Of a stretch of 64,000 nucleotides of DNA, positions 44,100 through 53,208 are shown in pieces. The position numbers and the translations under genes are program-made. The notes below the pieces were generated by a model. That model did no database searches and was not told the origin of the DNA. It saw only the letters and a list, made by a program, of their open reading frames with translations. Source of the stretch: Azospirillum brasilense (lineage in GTDB: Bacteria > Pseudomonadota > Alphaproteobacteria > Azospirillales > Azospirillaceae). The first letter of the stretch is position 1; the number at the start of each line of letters is the position of its first letter. Location: contig NZ_VITI01000002.1 of NCBI RefSeq assembly GCF_007827795.1, forward strand, positions 186,001 to 250,000, written 5' to 3'.

Positions 44100-45725
44100 T
44101 CAGCCGCGCCGTCCCAGGAAGGCCGAGAGCGGCGGCAGGACCAGCGTCCGCCCGTCCGCCGTGACCTCGGGAACCGGCGCGCCCGGCGGACGCGGCAGGT
44201 CCAGGGCGACCATCGGCGGCTTGCGTTTCAGCGCGTATTCGGCCGGGTGATCGGACAGGTTGAAGACGGCCAGAAGGTCTTCACCCTCCGCCGCCCGTTC
44301 GAAGGCCAGGACGCTGCCGGCCTCCTCCACCGCCGCGACGCCGCCCTGGGTCAGCGCCGGATGGCGGCGGCGCAGGCGCAGGGCGTCCCGCCAGACGTCG
44401 AGCGGACTGCCGGGGTGCCGCTCCTGCGCGTCGACCGCCAGGGCGTGGTGGGATTCCGCCACCGGCAACCAAGTCTCGACCGCGCTGGAGAAACCGGCGT
44501 TGGCGGCGCCGGACCGCCAGGGCATCGGCGTGCGGCTGCCGTCGCGCCCCTGGAAGTCGGGCCAATAGGCGATGCCGAAGGGGTCGCGCAGATCTTCCGC
44601 CTCCAGCACCGCGTTGGGCAGTGCCAGTTCCTCCCCCTGGTAGAGGCAGACGGTGCCGGGCAGCGTGGCGAACAGGGTGGCGAGCAGGGCGTTGAAGCGC
44701 TCCGGATCGGCACCGGGCGGCAGCCAGCGGCTGGCGGCGCGCTCGACATCGTGGTTGGAGAAGCTCCAGCAAATGGCTTCCGGCTGCGGCGTGCCGGTCA
44801 GCGCCCCGGCGAAGTTCTGCGCGGTGAAGGGCTGCTTGGCCAGCGACAGGGTGTAGGCGGCGTGCAATCCCTGCGGCCCGCAATAGGCGGCGATGCGCCG
44901 CGCCGCGCCCGGCTGGCTCGACAGCTCGCCCAGCAGCACCCGGTCGGGATAGCGGTCGACCACCGCGCGCAGCCGGGACAGCACGGTGTCAATGGCCGGG
45001 TGCATCATGTCGTGGAGATGCTGCTGCAGAGCGAACAGCTTGGCCGGCGGTTCCGCCCCGCTCCAGGCCGCCGCAGGGTTGGGGCGGAGTTGCGGGTCGT
45101 GGGCGAAGAAATCGACCGCGTCGATGCGGAAGCCGTCCACCCCGCGCTCCAGCCAGAAGGCCGCGGTCTCGCCGAGCGCCTGGAGCACCGCCTCGTCATG
45201 CAGGTTCAGGGCGGGCTGGCTGGACAGGAAATGATGCAGGTAATACTGGCGCCGCCGCGGCTCCCAGGTCCAGGCGGGGCCGCCGAACACCGACAGCCAG
45301 TTGTTGGGCGGCGTGCCGTCAGGGCGCGGGTCGGCCCAGACGTACCAGTCGGCGAACTCCCCGCCGCGCGACCGGCGGCTGTCGCTGAACCAGGGGTGCG
45401 CGTCCGAGGTGTGGCCGCAGACCAGATCCAGGATGACCTTCAACCCATGGCCGTGCGCCGCCTCGATGATGCGGTCCACCGTCTCCAGCCGGCCCATGCG
45501 CGGGTCGACCGCCCGGTGGTCGGTGATGTCGTAGCCGAAGTCCTTCTGCGGCGACGGGTAGAAGGGGCTGATCCATACCCCCTGCACGCCGAGCGACGCC
45601 ACATGGCCGATGCCCTCCAGCACGCCGTCCAGATCGCCCCAGCCGTCGCCGTTCCGGTCGAGGAAGCTGAGGGGGTAGATCTGGTACAGCGCGGCACCGC
45701 GCAGCCACGAAGACGCCTGGGACAT
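44100..45725 (-). CDS. GH13 alpha-glucosidase
   Basis: A 541-residue glycoside hydrolase 13 enzyme of the oligo-1,6-glucosidase/alpha-glucosidase group. Conserved regions are readable: GLKVILDLVCGHTSDAHPWF, the nucleophile in GVDGFRIDAVDF (about residue 200), the acid/base in LLGELSS (about 265) and the transition-state residue in SNHDVER (about 325). A C-terminal beta domain follows. No signal peptide, so it acts in the cytoplasm. The ATG at 45725 (MSQASSW) is preferred to 45740. No sugar transporter is nearby. Confidence 0.92.
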   Translation of the reverse strand: MSQASSWLRGAALYQIYPLSFLDRNGDGWGDLDGVLEGIGHVASLGVQGVWISPFYPSPQKDFGYDITDHRAVDPRMGRLETVDRIIEAAHGHGLKVILDLVCGHTSDAHPWFSDSRRSRGGEFADWYVWADPRPDGTPPNNWLSVFGGPAWTWEPRRRQYYLHHFLSSQPALNLHDEAVLQALGETAAFWLERGVDGFRIDAVDFFAHDPQLRPNPAAAWSGAEPPAKLFALQQHLHDMMHPAIDTVLSRLRAVVDRYPDRVLLGELSSQPGAARRIAAYCGPQGLHAAYTLSLAKQPFTAQNFAGALTGTPQPEAICWSFSNHDVERAASRWLPPGADPERFNALLATLFATLPGTVCLYQGEELALPNAVLEAEDLRDPFGIAYWPDFQGRDGSRTPMPWRSGAANAGFSSAVETWLPVAESHHALAVDAQERHPGSPLDVWRDALRLRRRHPALTQGGVAAVEEAGSVLAFERAAEGEDLLAVFNLSDHPAEYALKRKPPMVALDLPRPPGAPVPEVTADGRTLVLPPLSAFLGRRG

Positions 45726-45799
45726 AAGGACCCTCCACACGAGACTCGTGCAAAGGGTCAGCCCATAGCCCTAACGATCGGTTACCGGGCTGCGATTGG

Positions 45800-46120
45800 T
45801 CACGGCTTGCGACCACTCGGCGGCGGCGTCAGGCGCAGCCAGGGCACCCAGACCTGCCGCATGGCGTCGCTCCACATCCGCATCGGCGCCGCCCACAGGG
45901 CCAGCATCGGGTTCGCGTTGGCGAAGGCCGGGTTGAGCAGCGGGTTGGCCGAGGCCAGCAGCACCGGCCCCATCATCCCGTGCAGCGCATCGAAGGACGG
46001 CGTGGCGGTGATCTGGATGGCGATCGTCTCGGCCCCGCGCTCCGGGTCGTCCCGGTGCAGGATCTGGATGTCCAGGTTCGGCAGGGCGGCGGTCAGCTTG
46101 GTCTCTTCCATCGTGCTCAT
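45800..46120 (-). CDS. Hypothetical protein, polyhydroxyalkanoate-type composition unclear
   Basis: A 106-residue protein I do not recognise. It begins MSTMEETKLTAALPNLDIQI and contains RGAETIAIQITATPSFDAL and a Trp/Met-rich C-terminal half (LALWAAPMRMWSDAMRQVWV) that may be an amphipathic membrane-associating segment. A second ATG at 46111 has better spacing from GAAGGG and may be the true start. The gene diverges from the topoisomerase gene, 122 bases apart. Confidence 0.6.
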   Translation of the reverse strand: MSTMEETKLTAALPNLDIQILHRDDPERGAETIAIQITATPSFDALHGMMGPVLLASANPLLNPAFANANPMLALWAAPMRMWSDAMRQVWVPWLRLTPPPSGRKP

Positions 46121-46242
46121 CCCTTCGGTGCCGGCGGGCCTCAAGGCCGGGGCCATGGTCGCCGAATGGCGCTCCCGCCGCAACCATGCAACCAAAACGC
46201 GGCGGCGATGTTTCCCCGCAAGCAACAGATGGGGATGCCAGC

Positions 46243-47361
46243 ATGGACGGATTGACGGTCACCGATCCCCGCCCCGACGCTGAAGAGGCTGCGGCCTGCG
46301 CCGGGTTGAGCTATGTCTGCGACGACGAGCCGGGCATCCGGCGACGCCGCGCCGGCAAGGGCTTCTCCTACCGCTGGCCCGACGGCACGCGGGTGACCGA
46401 GGAGGACACGCTGGAGCGCATCCGCAAGCTGGCGATCCCGCCGGCCTACCGCGGCGTCTGGATCTGCCCGGACCCCGACGGCCATCTCCAGGCCACCGGC
46501 CGGGACACGCGCGGGCGCAAGCAGTACCGCTACCATCCGCGCTGGACCGAGATGCGCGAAGGCACGAAGTTCGGACGCATGCTGGACTTCTGCCGCGCCC
46601 TGCCGGCCATCCGCCGTCAGGTGGACGGCGACCTCGCCCGCCGCGGCCTGCCGCGGGAAAAGGTGCTGGCCGCCGTGGTGCGGCTGCTGGAAACCACGCT
46701 GATCCGCGTCGGCAACGAAAGCTACGCGCGGGAGAACAGCAGCTACGGCCTGACCACCCTGCGCGACGACCACGCCGACATCGAGGGGGCGGAAATCCGC
46801 TTCACCTTCAAGGGCAAGTCCGGGAAGGAATGGAACGTCGCGCTGAAGGACCGCCGCCTCGCCCGCGTCGTCCGCGCCTGCCGTGACGTGCCGGGGGACG
46901 AGTTGTTCCAGTACATCGACCGCGACGGGCAGCGCCACGCGGTCAGTTCCGGCGATGTGAACGAGTATCTGCGCGCCGTCACCGGACAGGATTTCACCGC
47001 CAAGGATTTCCGCACCTGGGCCGGAACCGTCCTGGCCGCCATGGCGCTGCGGGAGTTCGAGACCTTCGACAGCGCCGCCAAGGCCAAGCGCAACGTCACC
47101 CACGCCATCGAGCAGGTGGCCGCCCGCCTCGGCAACACCGCCAGCGTCTGCCGCAAGAGCTACGTCCATCCCGAGATTCTGGACGCCTATCTGGAGGGCA
47201 ACCTGCTGGACTCGCTGACCCGCGAGGTGGAGACCGAGCTGCGCGAGGAACTTCCCGAGTTGGAGGCCGAGGAGGCCGCCGTGCTGGCCTTCCTGCGCAG
47301 CCGGCTGGAACGCGAACGCCGGTCCCGCGCCAGCGAGAGCCGACGGCGTCGCGCGGCCTAG
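46243..47361 (+). CDS. DNA topoisomerase IB (poxvirus-like)
   Basis: A 372-residue type IB topoisomerase that relaxes supercoils through a 3'-phosphotyrosine link. The catalytic set is readable: Arg in LIRVGNESYARENSSYG, Lys in FTFKGKSGKEWN, Arg in KDFRTWAGT, and the nucleophile Y307 in CRKSYVHPEIL. Such bacterial enzymes occur in many alphaproteobacteria. The start at 46243 (MDGLTVTD) is chosen; the frame is open to 46186. Confidence 0.94.
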   Translation: MDGLTVTDPRPDAEEAAACAGLSYVCDDEPGIRRRRAGKGFSYRWPDGTRVTEEDTLERIRKLAIPPAYRGVWICPDPDGHLQATGRDTRGRKQYRYHPRWTEMREGTKFGRMLDFCRALPAIRRQVDGDLARRGLPREKVLAAVVRLLETTLIRVGNESYARENSSYGLTTLRDDHADIEGAEIRFTFKGKSGKEWNVALKDRRLARVVRACRDVPGDELFQYIDRDGQRHAVSSGDVNEYLRAVTGQDFTAKDFRTWAGTVLAAMALREFETFDSAAKAKRNVTHAIEQVAARLGNTASVCRKSYVHPEILDAYLEGNLLDSLTREVETELREELPELEAEEAAVLAFLRSRLERERRSRASESRRRRAA

Positions 47362-47364
47362 GGC

Positions 47365-48354
47365 CTATGCCTCCGGCTGGTCCTGGGTTGACAGGCCGTC
47401 GCCCCAGTCCAATCGGCGGGCGACCTTGAAGGCGGCGCCGTCGCGCTTGCCGAGAACCCGCTCGGTTTGCACACCGTCACGGCCGCAGAGCTTGAAGCCG
47501 ATGCGCCCGTTCCCGGCGTTCCAGGGTGGTGCGATGATGCGGGCGTCGGGACGCGCGCCTGGCTGGCGGGAGGCGGCGACGTAGACGAACTTCTCGTCCT
47601 CCCACGGCACCTCCGCCCCTTTGGCCATGCGGTGCAGGCGGGAACGGGCGACCCGGCGGGAGAAATGGCACCAGTCCGGTGCCGCCAGTGGGCAGGCGGA
47701 GCTGTGCACGCAGGGCGCCACCAGATGGGCGCCGGCGGCGACCAGCCTCTGCCGCACCCGGACGACGCGCGCCCAGCCGGCGGGCGTGCCGGGCTCGACG
47801 ATCAGCAGCGTCCCGGCGGTGAGCGACCACAGCCGGTCGACCAGCCGGTCGCGCGCCGGCTCCGCCAATTCGTCCAGCACATAGGCCAGCGTCACCAGAT
47901 CGCGTGGTTCCAGGTCCGGCAGGTCCCCGGCGGCGTCGCCGGCCCGCCATTCGATCCGCGCGGGCGCCGCCGCGCCGGACAGCGTTTCGCCGACCGCGCG
48001 GATGGCCGGGCTGCCCTCGATCAGCAGGGCGTCGTCCAGGCTCGCCCAGCAATCGGACGCCGCCCACAGCGCCGTCCCCGGCCCCGCCCCGACGTCCAGA
48101 GCGGTCACCGGCGCGAAATCGGGAAGCGCCTCGGCCACCGCGTCCATACTGGAGCGGACGGCGGCGAAAGTGGCCGGCAGGCGGGTGGCGAGATAGGCCC
48201 GCGCCGCCAGATCGTCCGACAGGTGAAAGCGCCCGTCCCGCACCTCCGCCCGGTAGCGTTGGGAAAGGCGGTCCGCCGCACGTTTGAGGTCGGACAGGGC
48301 GATGCCATCGAGCGCGCGGTCCACCGCGCGGCGGAGCGAAATGGGGAGTTCCAT
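47365..48354 (-). CDS. Rsm22-family methyltransferase-like ribosome protein
   Basis: A 329-residue protein of the small-ribosomal-subunit Rsm22 family. It has a SAM-binding-type motif (ALDVGAGPGTALWAA), the segment LVTLAYVLDELAEP, and a cysteine cluster (PCVHSSACPLAAPDWCHFSR) of the kind that holds an iron-sulfur cluster in mitochondrial Rsm22/METTL17. It probably helps assemble the small ribosomal subunit. Its 3' end abuts the topoisomerase gene tail to tail, 3 bases apart. The ATG at 48354 is chosen; the frame is open further. Confidence 0.88.
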   Translation of the reverse strand: MELPISLRRAVDRALDGIALSDLKRAADRLSQRYRAEVRDGRFHLSDDLAARAYLATRLPATFAAVRSSMDAVAEALPDFAPVTALDVGAGPGTALWAASDCWASLDDALLIEGSPAIRAVGETLSGAAAPARIEWRAGDAAGDLPDLEPRDLVTLAYVLDELAEPARDRLVDRLWSLTAGTLLIVEPGTPAGWARVVRVRQRLVAAGAHLVAPCVHSSACPLAAPDWCHFSRRVARSRLHRMAKGAEVPWEDEKFVYVAASRQPGARPDARIIAPPWNAGNGRIGFKLCGRDGVQTERVLGKRDGAAFKVARRLDWGDGLSTQDQPEA

Positions 48355-48517
48355 GGGTCCGGAGGGGGCAGGCGTGGTCGTCGTTCCGCCTGTTAGCACG
48401 CCGCGCCAGCGTTCGGAAACGGACAATGCGTGGACGAGCATCATGCGCATTGCTCCTATCAGGAGAATATATTAATAAATATTCCCCTGTTAGTTAGGCA
48501 TGCGCGAAGGGGGCTTT

Positions 48518-48883
48518 GTGAAAATAAACGCCATGGCGCTCGTGACCTGCGTCACGATGCTTGCCGCTTGCCAGACCACCTACGCACAAAAGCCCATCCG
48601 CATGGCCCCCGCGGCCATGCAGTATTTTGCCGACTGGGCGGCCATCCCCCACGCCAAGGCCTTCGCGGTCAGTGAGAATGGCCGCGCCGTCGGAATCGTC
48701 TACTGCCCGGAGTTCGGCGGCTGCGCAGGGCCTTCGGAATCCACCGCCATCAGCATCTGCGAGGCCAACTCGAAGGGCGTTCCCTGCCTGATCTACGGCG
48801 TCGATGGAAAGCCCATTCTCGACGATCCCAAGCTGCAAGCGTATCTGGAAACCCACAAGGGCGACCGCTCGAAAATCCGGTGA
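48518..48883 (+). CDS. Small lipoprotein, unrecognised
   Basis: A 121-residue protein with a lipoprotein signal: MKINAMALVTCVTMLAAC, lipobox LAAC. The mature part has four further cysteines (YCPEFGGCAG, ISICEANSKGVPCLIYG), likely two disulfides. No family recognised. GAAGGGGG at 48506-48513 fits the GTG at 48518 better than the ATG at 48500, which it would lie inside of. Confidence 0.7.
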   Translation: MKINAMALVTCVTMLAACQTTYAQKPIRMAPAAMQYFADWAAIPHAKAFAVSENGRAVGIVYCPEFGGCAGPSESTAISICEANSKGVPCLIYGVDGKPILDDPKLQAYLETHKGDRSKIR

Positions 48884-48909
48884 CGGGAGCGCCTCCCGGC
48901 GCTCCGGCG

Positions 48910-50913
48910 TCAGGCCCGCACCTGCCGCAGGAAGTCGTCGACCGCGCCGTTCAGCGTGCCGGCCAGTTCCGACAGGCGGTCGGCGGCCCCCATCATGGCG
49001 TCGGCGGAGCGTCCGGTGTCCACCGCCACGCGGCTGACGTCGCCGATGTTCGACGACACGTCGGTGTTCATGCACTCCACGATGCGCACATTGTGGGTGA
49101 TCTCCGAGGTCGCCTGACGCTGCTGCTCGACCGCCGAGGCAATGCTGCTCACGCTCTCGTCGATCACGCCAATGGTGGAACCAATGCGGGCGATGGCGTC
49201 CACCACCCCCGTCGTCGATTGCTGGATGCCGTGGACCAGCGTGGCGATCTCCTCCGTCGAGGAGGCGGTCTGGGAGGCGAGCGCCTTCACCTCGGTGGCG
49301 ACGACGGCGAAGCCCTTGCCGGCGTCGCCGGCCCGCGCCGCCTCGATGCTGGCGTTGAGAGCCAGGAGGTTGGTCTGCTGGGCGATGGCGGTGATGATGG
49401 CGACCACCTCGCCGATCTTCTGGGCGGAGTCCGACAGGCCCTTTGTCAGGCCGTCGGCGCGCCGGGATTCGGCGACGGCGTCCTCCGCCACGCTGCGGGA
49501 GTGGGCAATCTGCCGTCCGATCCCGTCGATGGAGGCCGAGAGTTGTTCGCTGGCCGAGGCCACGGCGCCGACGTTGCTGGTCGCCGTGCCGGCGGCGTCC
49601 GCGGCGGCGCGGGTGCGCTCCGCGGTGTCCGACGCCATGCCGGCCACCGCGCGGGCGGAGCCGGTGACCTCCGCCGCCGCCACGGACAGCGACCCCGCCA
49701 CCGCCTGCACGCTGCGTTCCAGCCCGTCCGCCAGCGTCGCCATCAGGGCGCGACGTTCCTCCTCGGCGCGCCGTTCCTGGTCGCGGCGGGTCTCCTCCGC
49801 CCTTTGGCGGGCGTCCAGCGCGTCGCGGAACGCCTCGACCGCGCCGTGGATGTCGGCGATCTCGCGCAGGGGCGAGGGACGCAGGGGCACCGCGCCCTCG
49901 CCGCGGGTCAGCGCCTGAAGCGCCCGGCTGGCGTCGCGCACCGGCTGCATGATGAAGCGGTAGCCCAGCAGCATATTGAGGCCGCCGATTAGCCCGATCA
50001 GCACGAAGGCGCCCAGCGCGATCAGCGTCAGCCGGTCGAGCACCGCGGTCAGCGCCGCCGCTCCCTCCTGGCTGCGCGCGGTCACTGCGTCGGAGGCGGC
50101 GTTCATCCCCTGCACCAGCCCATCGACCAGCGTGCGGACCTCCTGGTTGTGGGCGTGGGCGTCGGTGGTCAGGCGCAGCGTTTCGGTGCGCTGCGCGAAG
50201 GCCTCGTCGAGCGCGGCGAAGGACGCGATATCGTCGGCGACGCTCTCGAACTCGTCGGCAGACGGCAGATGCCGGCGCAATTCCATGGCCTTGGCCATGT
50301 GTTCGCGGAACTGGCGCAGGTCGTTGCCGACCGCCGGCGGGTAGAGCTGGGACGGCAGGCGGGTCAGCAGGAACTTGGCGTCGCGGATCGTCGAGAAGAG
50401 CGTGGCGAGCGCCTGCTCGTCCGCCGGTTGCGCGGTCGCGCGCATCGCCGCCGACAGGCCGCGGGCGATGTCGCCCGACAGGCTTTCCGCGCGGCTGATG
50501 TTGAAGCCGAATTTCTTGTCCAGCGCCTCGACCTTGGCGCCGATGGCCGCGGCCTCCCGGCTGGCCGCGACCGCCTTGGCGACGGTCTGCGCGATGTCCG
50601 GCGCGGCGTTGGCGGACATTCGCGCGGCGTGGCCGTCCAGGCTGGTCAGCGCGTCGGCCCGAGTCGCCTCGTCGCCGCTGGCGATCACCGCCTCGCCCAA
50701 TTTGGCGAGCCGTTCGGCCTCCAGCGCGATCCGCTGATTCTCGGCCACCCGCTGCGCCAGCTCGGCGTTGCCGTCGGCGATCCGCGTCGCCTCCATGGCG
50801 GTCATGCCGCCGAACACCGCCAGGGCGGCCACCACGACTCCCGCAATCAGGCAATCCACCACAACGACTTGGAAAGTCGAGCGTTTTGCCCGTTCACTTG
50901 CACCGGATACCAT
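48910..50913 (-). CDS. Methyl-accepting chemotaxis protein
   Basis: A 667-residue transmembrane chemoreceptor. The first membrane helix ([19 protein letters not shown]) is near residue 18-38 and the second ([18 protein letters not shown]) near 301-318, giving a large helical periplasmic sensor of about 260 residues. HAMP and a signalling domain follow; the CheA/CheW-binding tip reads [20 protein letters not shown], near 515-535. There is no C-terminal CheR-tethering pentapeptide. The ligand is unknown. Stand-alone gene. Confidence 0.95.
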   Translation of the reverse strand: MVSGASERAKRSTFQVVVVDCLIAGVVVAALAVFGGMTAMEATRIADGNAELAQRVAENQRIALEAERLAKLGEAVIASGDEATRADALTSLDGHAARMSANAAPDIAQTVAKAVAASREAAAIGAKVEALDKKFGFNISRAESLSGDIARGLSAAMRATAQPADEQALATLFSTIRDAKFLLTRLPSQLYPPAVGNDLRQFREHMAKAMELRRHLPSADEFESVADDIASFAALDEAFAQRTETLRLTTDAHAHNQEVRTLVDGLVQGMNAASDAVTARSQEGAAALTAVLDRLTLIALGAFVLIGLIGGLNMLLGYRFIMQPVRDASRALQALTRGEGAVPLRPSPLREIADIHGAVEAFRDALDARQRAEETRRDQERRAEEERRALMATLADGLERSVQAVAGSLSVAAAEVTGSARAVAGMASDTAERTRAAADAAGTATSNVGAVASASEQLSASIDGIGRQIAHSRSVAEDAVAESRRADGLTKGLSDSAQKIGEVVAIITAIAQQTNLLALNASIEAARAGDAGKGFAVVATEVKALASQTASSTEEIATLVHGIQQSTTGVVDAIARIGSTIGVIDESVSSIASAVEQQRQATSEITHNVRIVECMNTDVSSNIGDVSRVAVDTGRSADAMMGAADRLSELAGTLNGAVDDFLRQVRA

Positions 50914-51127
50914 CTCCGCACCTCATCCGCAGCGTTCCCCCGAACTCTTTGTTCTTCCGGATGGGCCGCGCGGGGCGGCTCCTCCGGGGCTTTATCGTTT
51001 GAGTACCTATATGCTCGGGGAATTGGGGATGAGGCTATTGTGGAAAACCGAAGACGGCGCCCGACCGTCCGGTGGGCGCCGCCTCTGGTTGTTGCCGATG
51101 CTGTGAAACGGGAGCGGACGAAGGCCG

Positions 51128-52207
51128 TTACAGGCCGGCGCCTTCTCCTCCGGCCAGGGCGACGCAGACGCGGTCCCGGCCCTCCAGGCTGCCGCAGCCG
51201 CCGCTGCGCTGGGACACGAAGCGGATGACCACCCGCTCTCCCTTGCCGACCGCGTTGGGCGGCAGCATCGCCTCGGCGACCAGGGTTTCCACCGTCCGGG
51301 ACGGCGTCCGTCCGGAGCGGGCAGTGACCGGCGCGGCGCGGTCGGTGGCGGCGACGAATTCCGCGGGCGGGCGGGCCTCGCCGCGACCCATGGGCTCCAC
51401 CACCAGAGGCGCCGGGCGCGGCTCCAGAGCGGCCACGGCGACCGGCGCCGGAAAGGCCGGGGTTTGCGGCACCGGCGCCACCGGCTCCGGGACCACCGCG
51501 GCGACGGCGACCGGTTCCGGAGCCGCCGGCTTGGTGGCGGGTTTGGCAGCCGAAGCCGCGGATTGCGTCGTAGGGGCGCTCGCCGGAACGATGGCGACCT
51601 CGATCGCGCTGGCTCCCGCCGCCTGCGATGGCTCGCGCGGCGCCACGCCGCGCAGCGTCGGCGTCAAGGCGGCGATGTACATCCGGGTTTCCCGCGGCAG
51701 CCTCTGCTTGCCCGCGAGGTGCGAGGCGTAGCAGGCCGGGCCGCAATTGTAGGCGGCAAGGAAGCCCGGCGCGCCGAACAGGTCGTACATCTCCCGCAGA
51801 TAGGCGGTGCCGGCCAGGATGTTGTCGCGCGGGTCGGACGGATCGGAGCCCAGTCCGTATTGCGTGCGCATCATGTCGTAGGTGCCGGGCATCACCTGCA
51901 TCAGCCCGATGGCGCCGGCATGGCTGGTGATGGTGCGTCCGTTCACGACGGAACGCCCGCCGCTCTCGCGCATCATCACGGCCCTGATCCACTTCTCCGG
52001 CACGTCGAACCGCTCCGACGCCTCACGCATGTGGGGGACCCAGCGGCCGAGCGGGTCGTTCGGATCAATCGGGACGACGGCCACCTCCGGGGCCTTGACG
52101 GCGAGGTCCGCCGTTTCCGGAGCGTTCGAGGCGCAACCCGCCAAGCCGAGGGCGAGAATCAGGGCGGCACCGGCGGTGCGAGCCGCGGTGAAGTCACGAT
52201 AAGCCAC
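51128..52207 (-). CDS. Lytic transglycosylase lipoprotein
   Basis: A peptidoglycan-cleaving SLT-domain protein of about 359 residues. It has a lipoprotein signal (AGAALILALGLAGC, lipobox LAGC). The catalytic glutamate lies in MMRESGGRS (about residue 77), followed by GAIGLMQVMPGTYDMM and the ending AYNCGP of the SLT domain. The C-terminal 180 residues are rich in Ala, Pro and Val with a possible short domain at the end (VVIRFVSQRSGGCGSLEG). The GTG at 52207 is used; a TTG at 52234 would add nine residues, and neither has a good ribosome site. Confidence 0.88.
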   Translation of the reverse strand: MAYRDFTAARTAGAALILALGLAGCASNAPETADLAVKAPEVAVVPIDPNDPLGRWVPHMREASERFDVPEKWIRAVMMRESGGRSVVNGRTITSHAGAIGLMQVMPGTYDMMRTQYGLGSDPSDPRDNILAGTAYLREMYDLFGAPGFLAAYNCGPACYASHLAGKQRLPRETRMYIAALTPTLRGVAPREPSQAAGASAIEVAIVPASAPTTQSAASAAKPATKPAAPEPVAVAAVVPEPVAPVPQTPAFPAPVAVAALEPRPAPLVVEPMGRGEARPPAEFVAATDRAAPVTARSGRTPSRTVETLVAEAMLPPNAVGKGERVVIRFVSQRSGGCGSLEGRDRVCVALAGGEGAGL

Positions 52208-52491
52208 GAGGAGGGGTCCGTGCTGATTGCACAAAGATCGAAAGCGTTACCCTCTCTTTGCGATGTAATGGTGCCGGCTGTCAAGCAACAAGGCGGGTGT
52301 AATGTCCTGATTCCACGGCCTTTCCCTTTTTCATAGCCCATTGGAATGGTTTTCAGGCAAATGCTGTTCATCCGCATTCGCCCTTTTTCTGTCCCATTTG
52401 ACACTGTTGCGGTCTTTGCCGATGCAGGCGAGAGACCCATTCCTGTCACGCCCTAAACTTGCAGGGCTGACCGCCGCGGCCCCGCAACCGC
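52208..52491. other. Intergenic region between transglycosylase and tetR
   Basis: With the tetR promoter this fills about 341 bases between divergent genes. A minus-strand TTGACA (52284-52279) is the best hint of a promoter for the transglycosylase, but no matching -10 element is seen at the right spacing. No protein gene or RNA was recognised in the remainder. Confidence 0.45.
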
Positions 52492-52533
52492 TTGACTTTT
52501 CATAGACCATTTCATATTGAATGAACGTTCATT
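52492..52533 (+). promoter_or_regulatory. tetR promoter with overlapping operator palindrome
   Basis: TTGACT (52492-52497), a 17-base spacer and TATTGA (52515-52520) form a good sigma-70 promoter. The perfect 14-bp palindrome AATGAACGTTCATT (52520-52533) begins at the -10 element and covers the start point. Half-sites of this type are typical of TetR-family pump repressors, so the regulator probably represses its own operon. Confidence 0.7.
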
Positions 52534-52548
52534 TATAGACACGCAGCA

Positions 52549-53208
52549 ATGCCCGACAGCTCTCCCCTTCCCCCGTCACGCCGGTCCCGGCGCAAGGAGG
52601 CCCGCCCCGCCGAGGTGATCGAGGCGGCGCGCGACCTGTTCATCTCGCGCGGATTTGCCGCAACCAAGCTGGAGCATGTCGCCCGCCGGGCCGGGGTCAG
52701 CGTCGGGCTGCCCTACCTCTATTTCGAGAACAAGGAAGGGCTGTTCAAAGCGGTCGTCCGGCAGTCCATCCTGCCGCAGTTCCAGATAGGGGAAGACCTG
52801 CTGGACAGCTTCACCGGCAGCAGTGAGGAGTTCCTGCGCATCCTGACCCGCGGTTTCTGGGAGATGGAGCAGAGCCCCAACGCCGGACTGTCGAAGCTGG
52901 TCATCGCCGAAGCGCAGAACTTCCCCGACCTCGCCCGCTTCTACATGGAGGAGGTTGTCCTGCGCGGGCGGCGCTTCTTCGCGCGCATCCTGCACCGCGG
53001 CATCGAGCGCGGGGAGTTCCGGCCCGTCAACGTGGAACAGATGGCCCGCGTGATCGCCGCCCCGCTCAGCATGCTCTCGCTGTGGAACCACTCGTTGCGC
53101 CCCTTCGAGCCGGACCCCGCCGCGGCCTCCGCCGAATCCTACCTCGACGCCTATCTCGACCTCGTCCTCAACGGGCTGAGGGCCGAACCCAAGGACCGCA
53201 CCCCATGA
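52549..53208 (+). CDS. TetR-family regulator of the adjacent RND pump
   Basis: A 219-residue repressor with an N-terminal TetR helix-turn-helix (about residues 17-63, including LEHVARRAGVSVGLPYLYFE and NKEGLFKAVV) and a helical ligand-binding C-terminal domain. Its stop overlaps the ATG of the adaptor gene (ATGA), so regulator, adaptor and pump form one operon. A palindrome over the promoter suggests autoregulation and induction by a pump substrate. Confidence 0.92.
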   Translation: MPDSSPLPPSRRSRRKEARPAEVIEAARDLFISRGFAATKLEHVARRAGVSVGLPYLYFENKEGLFKAVVRQSILPQFQIGEDLLDSFTGSSEEFLRILTRGFWEMEQSPNAGLSKLVIAEAQNFPDLARFYMEEVVLRGRRFFARILHRGIERGEFRPVNVEQMARVIAAPLSMLSLWNHSLRPFEPDPAAASAESYLDAYLDLVLNGLRAEPKDRTP

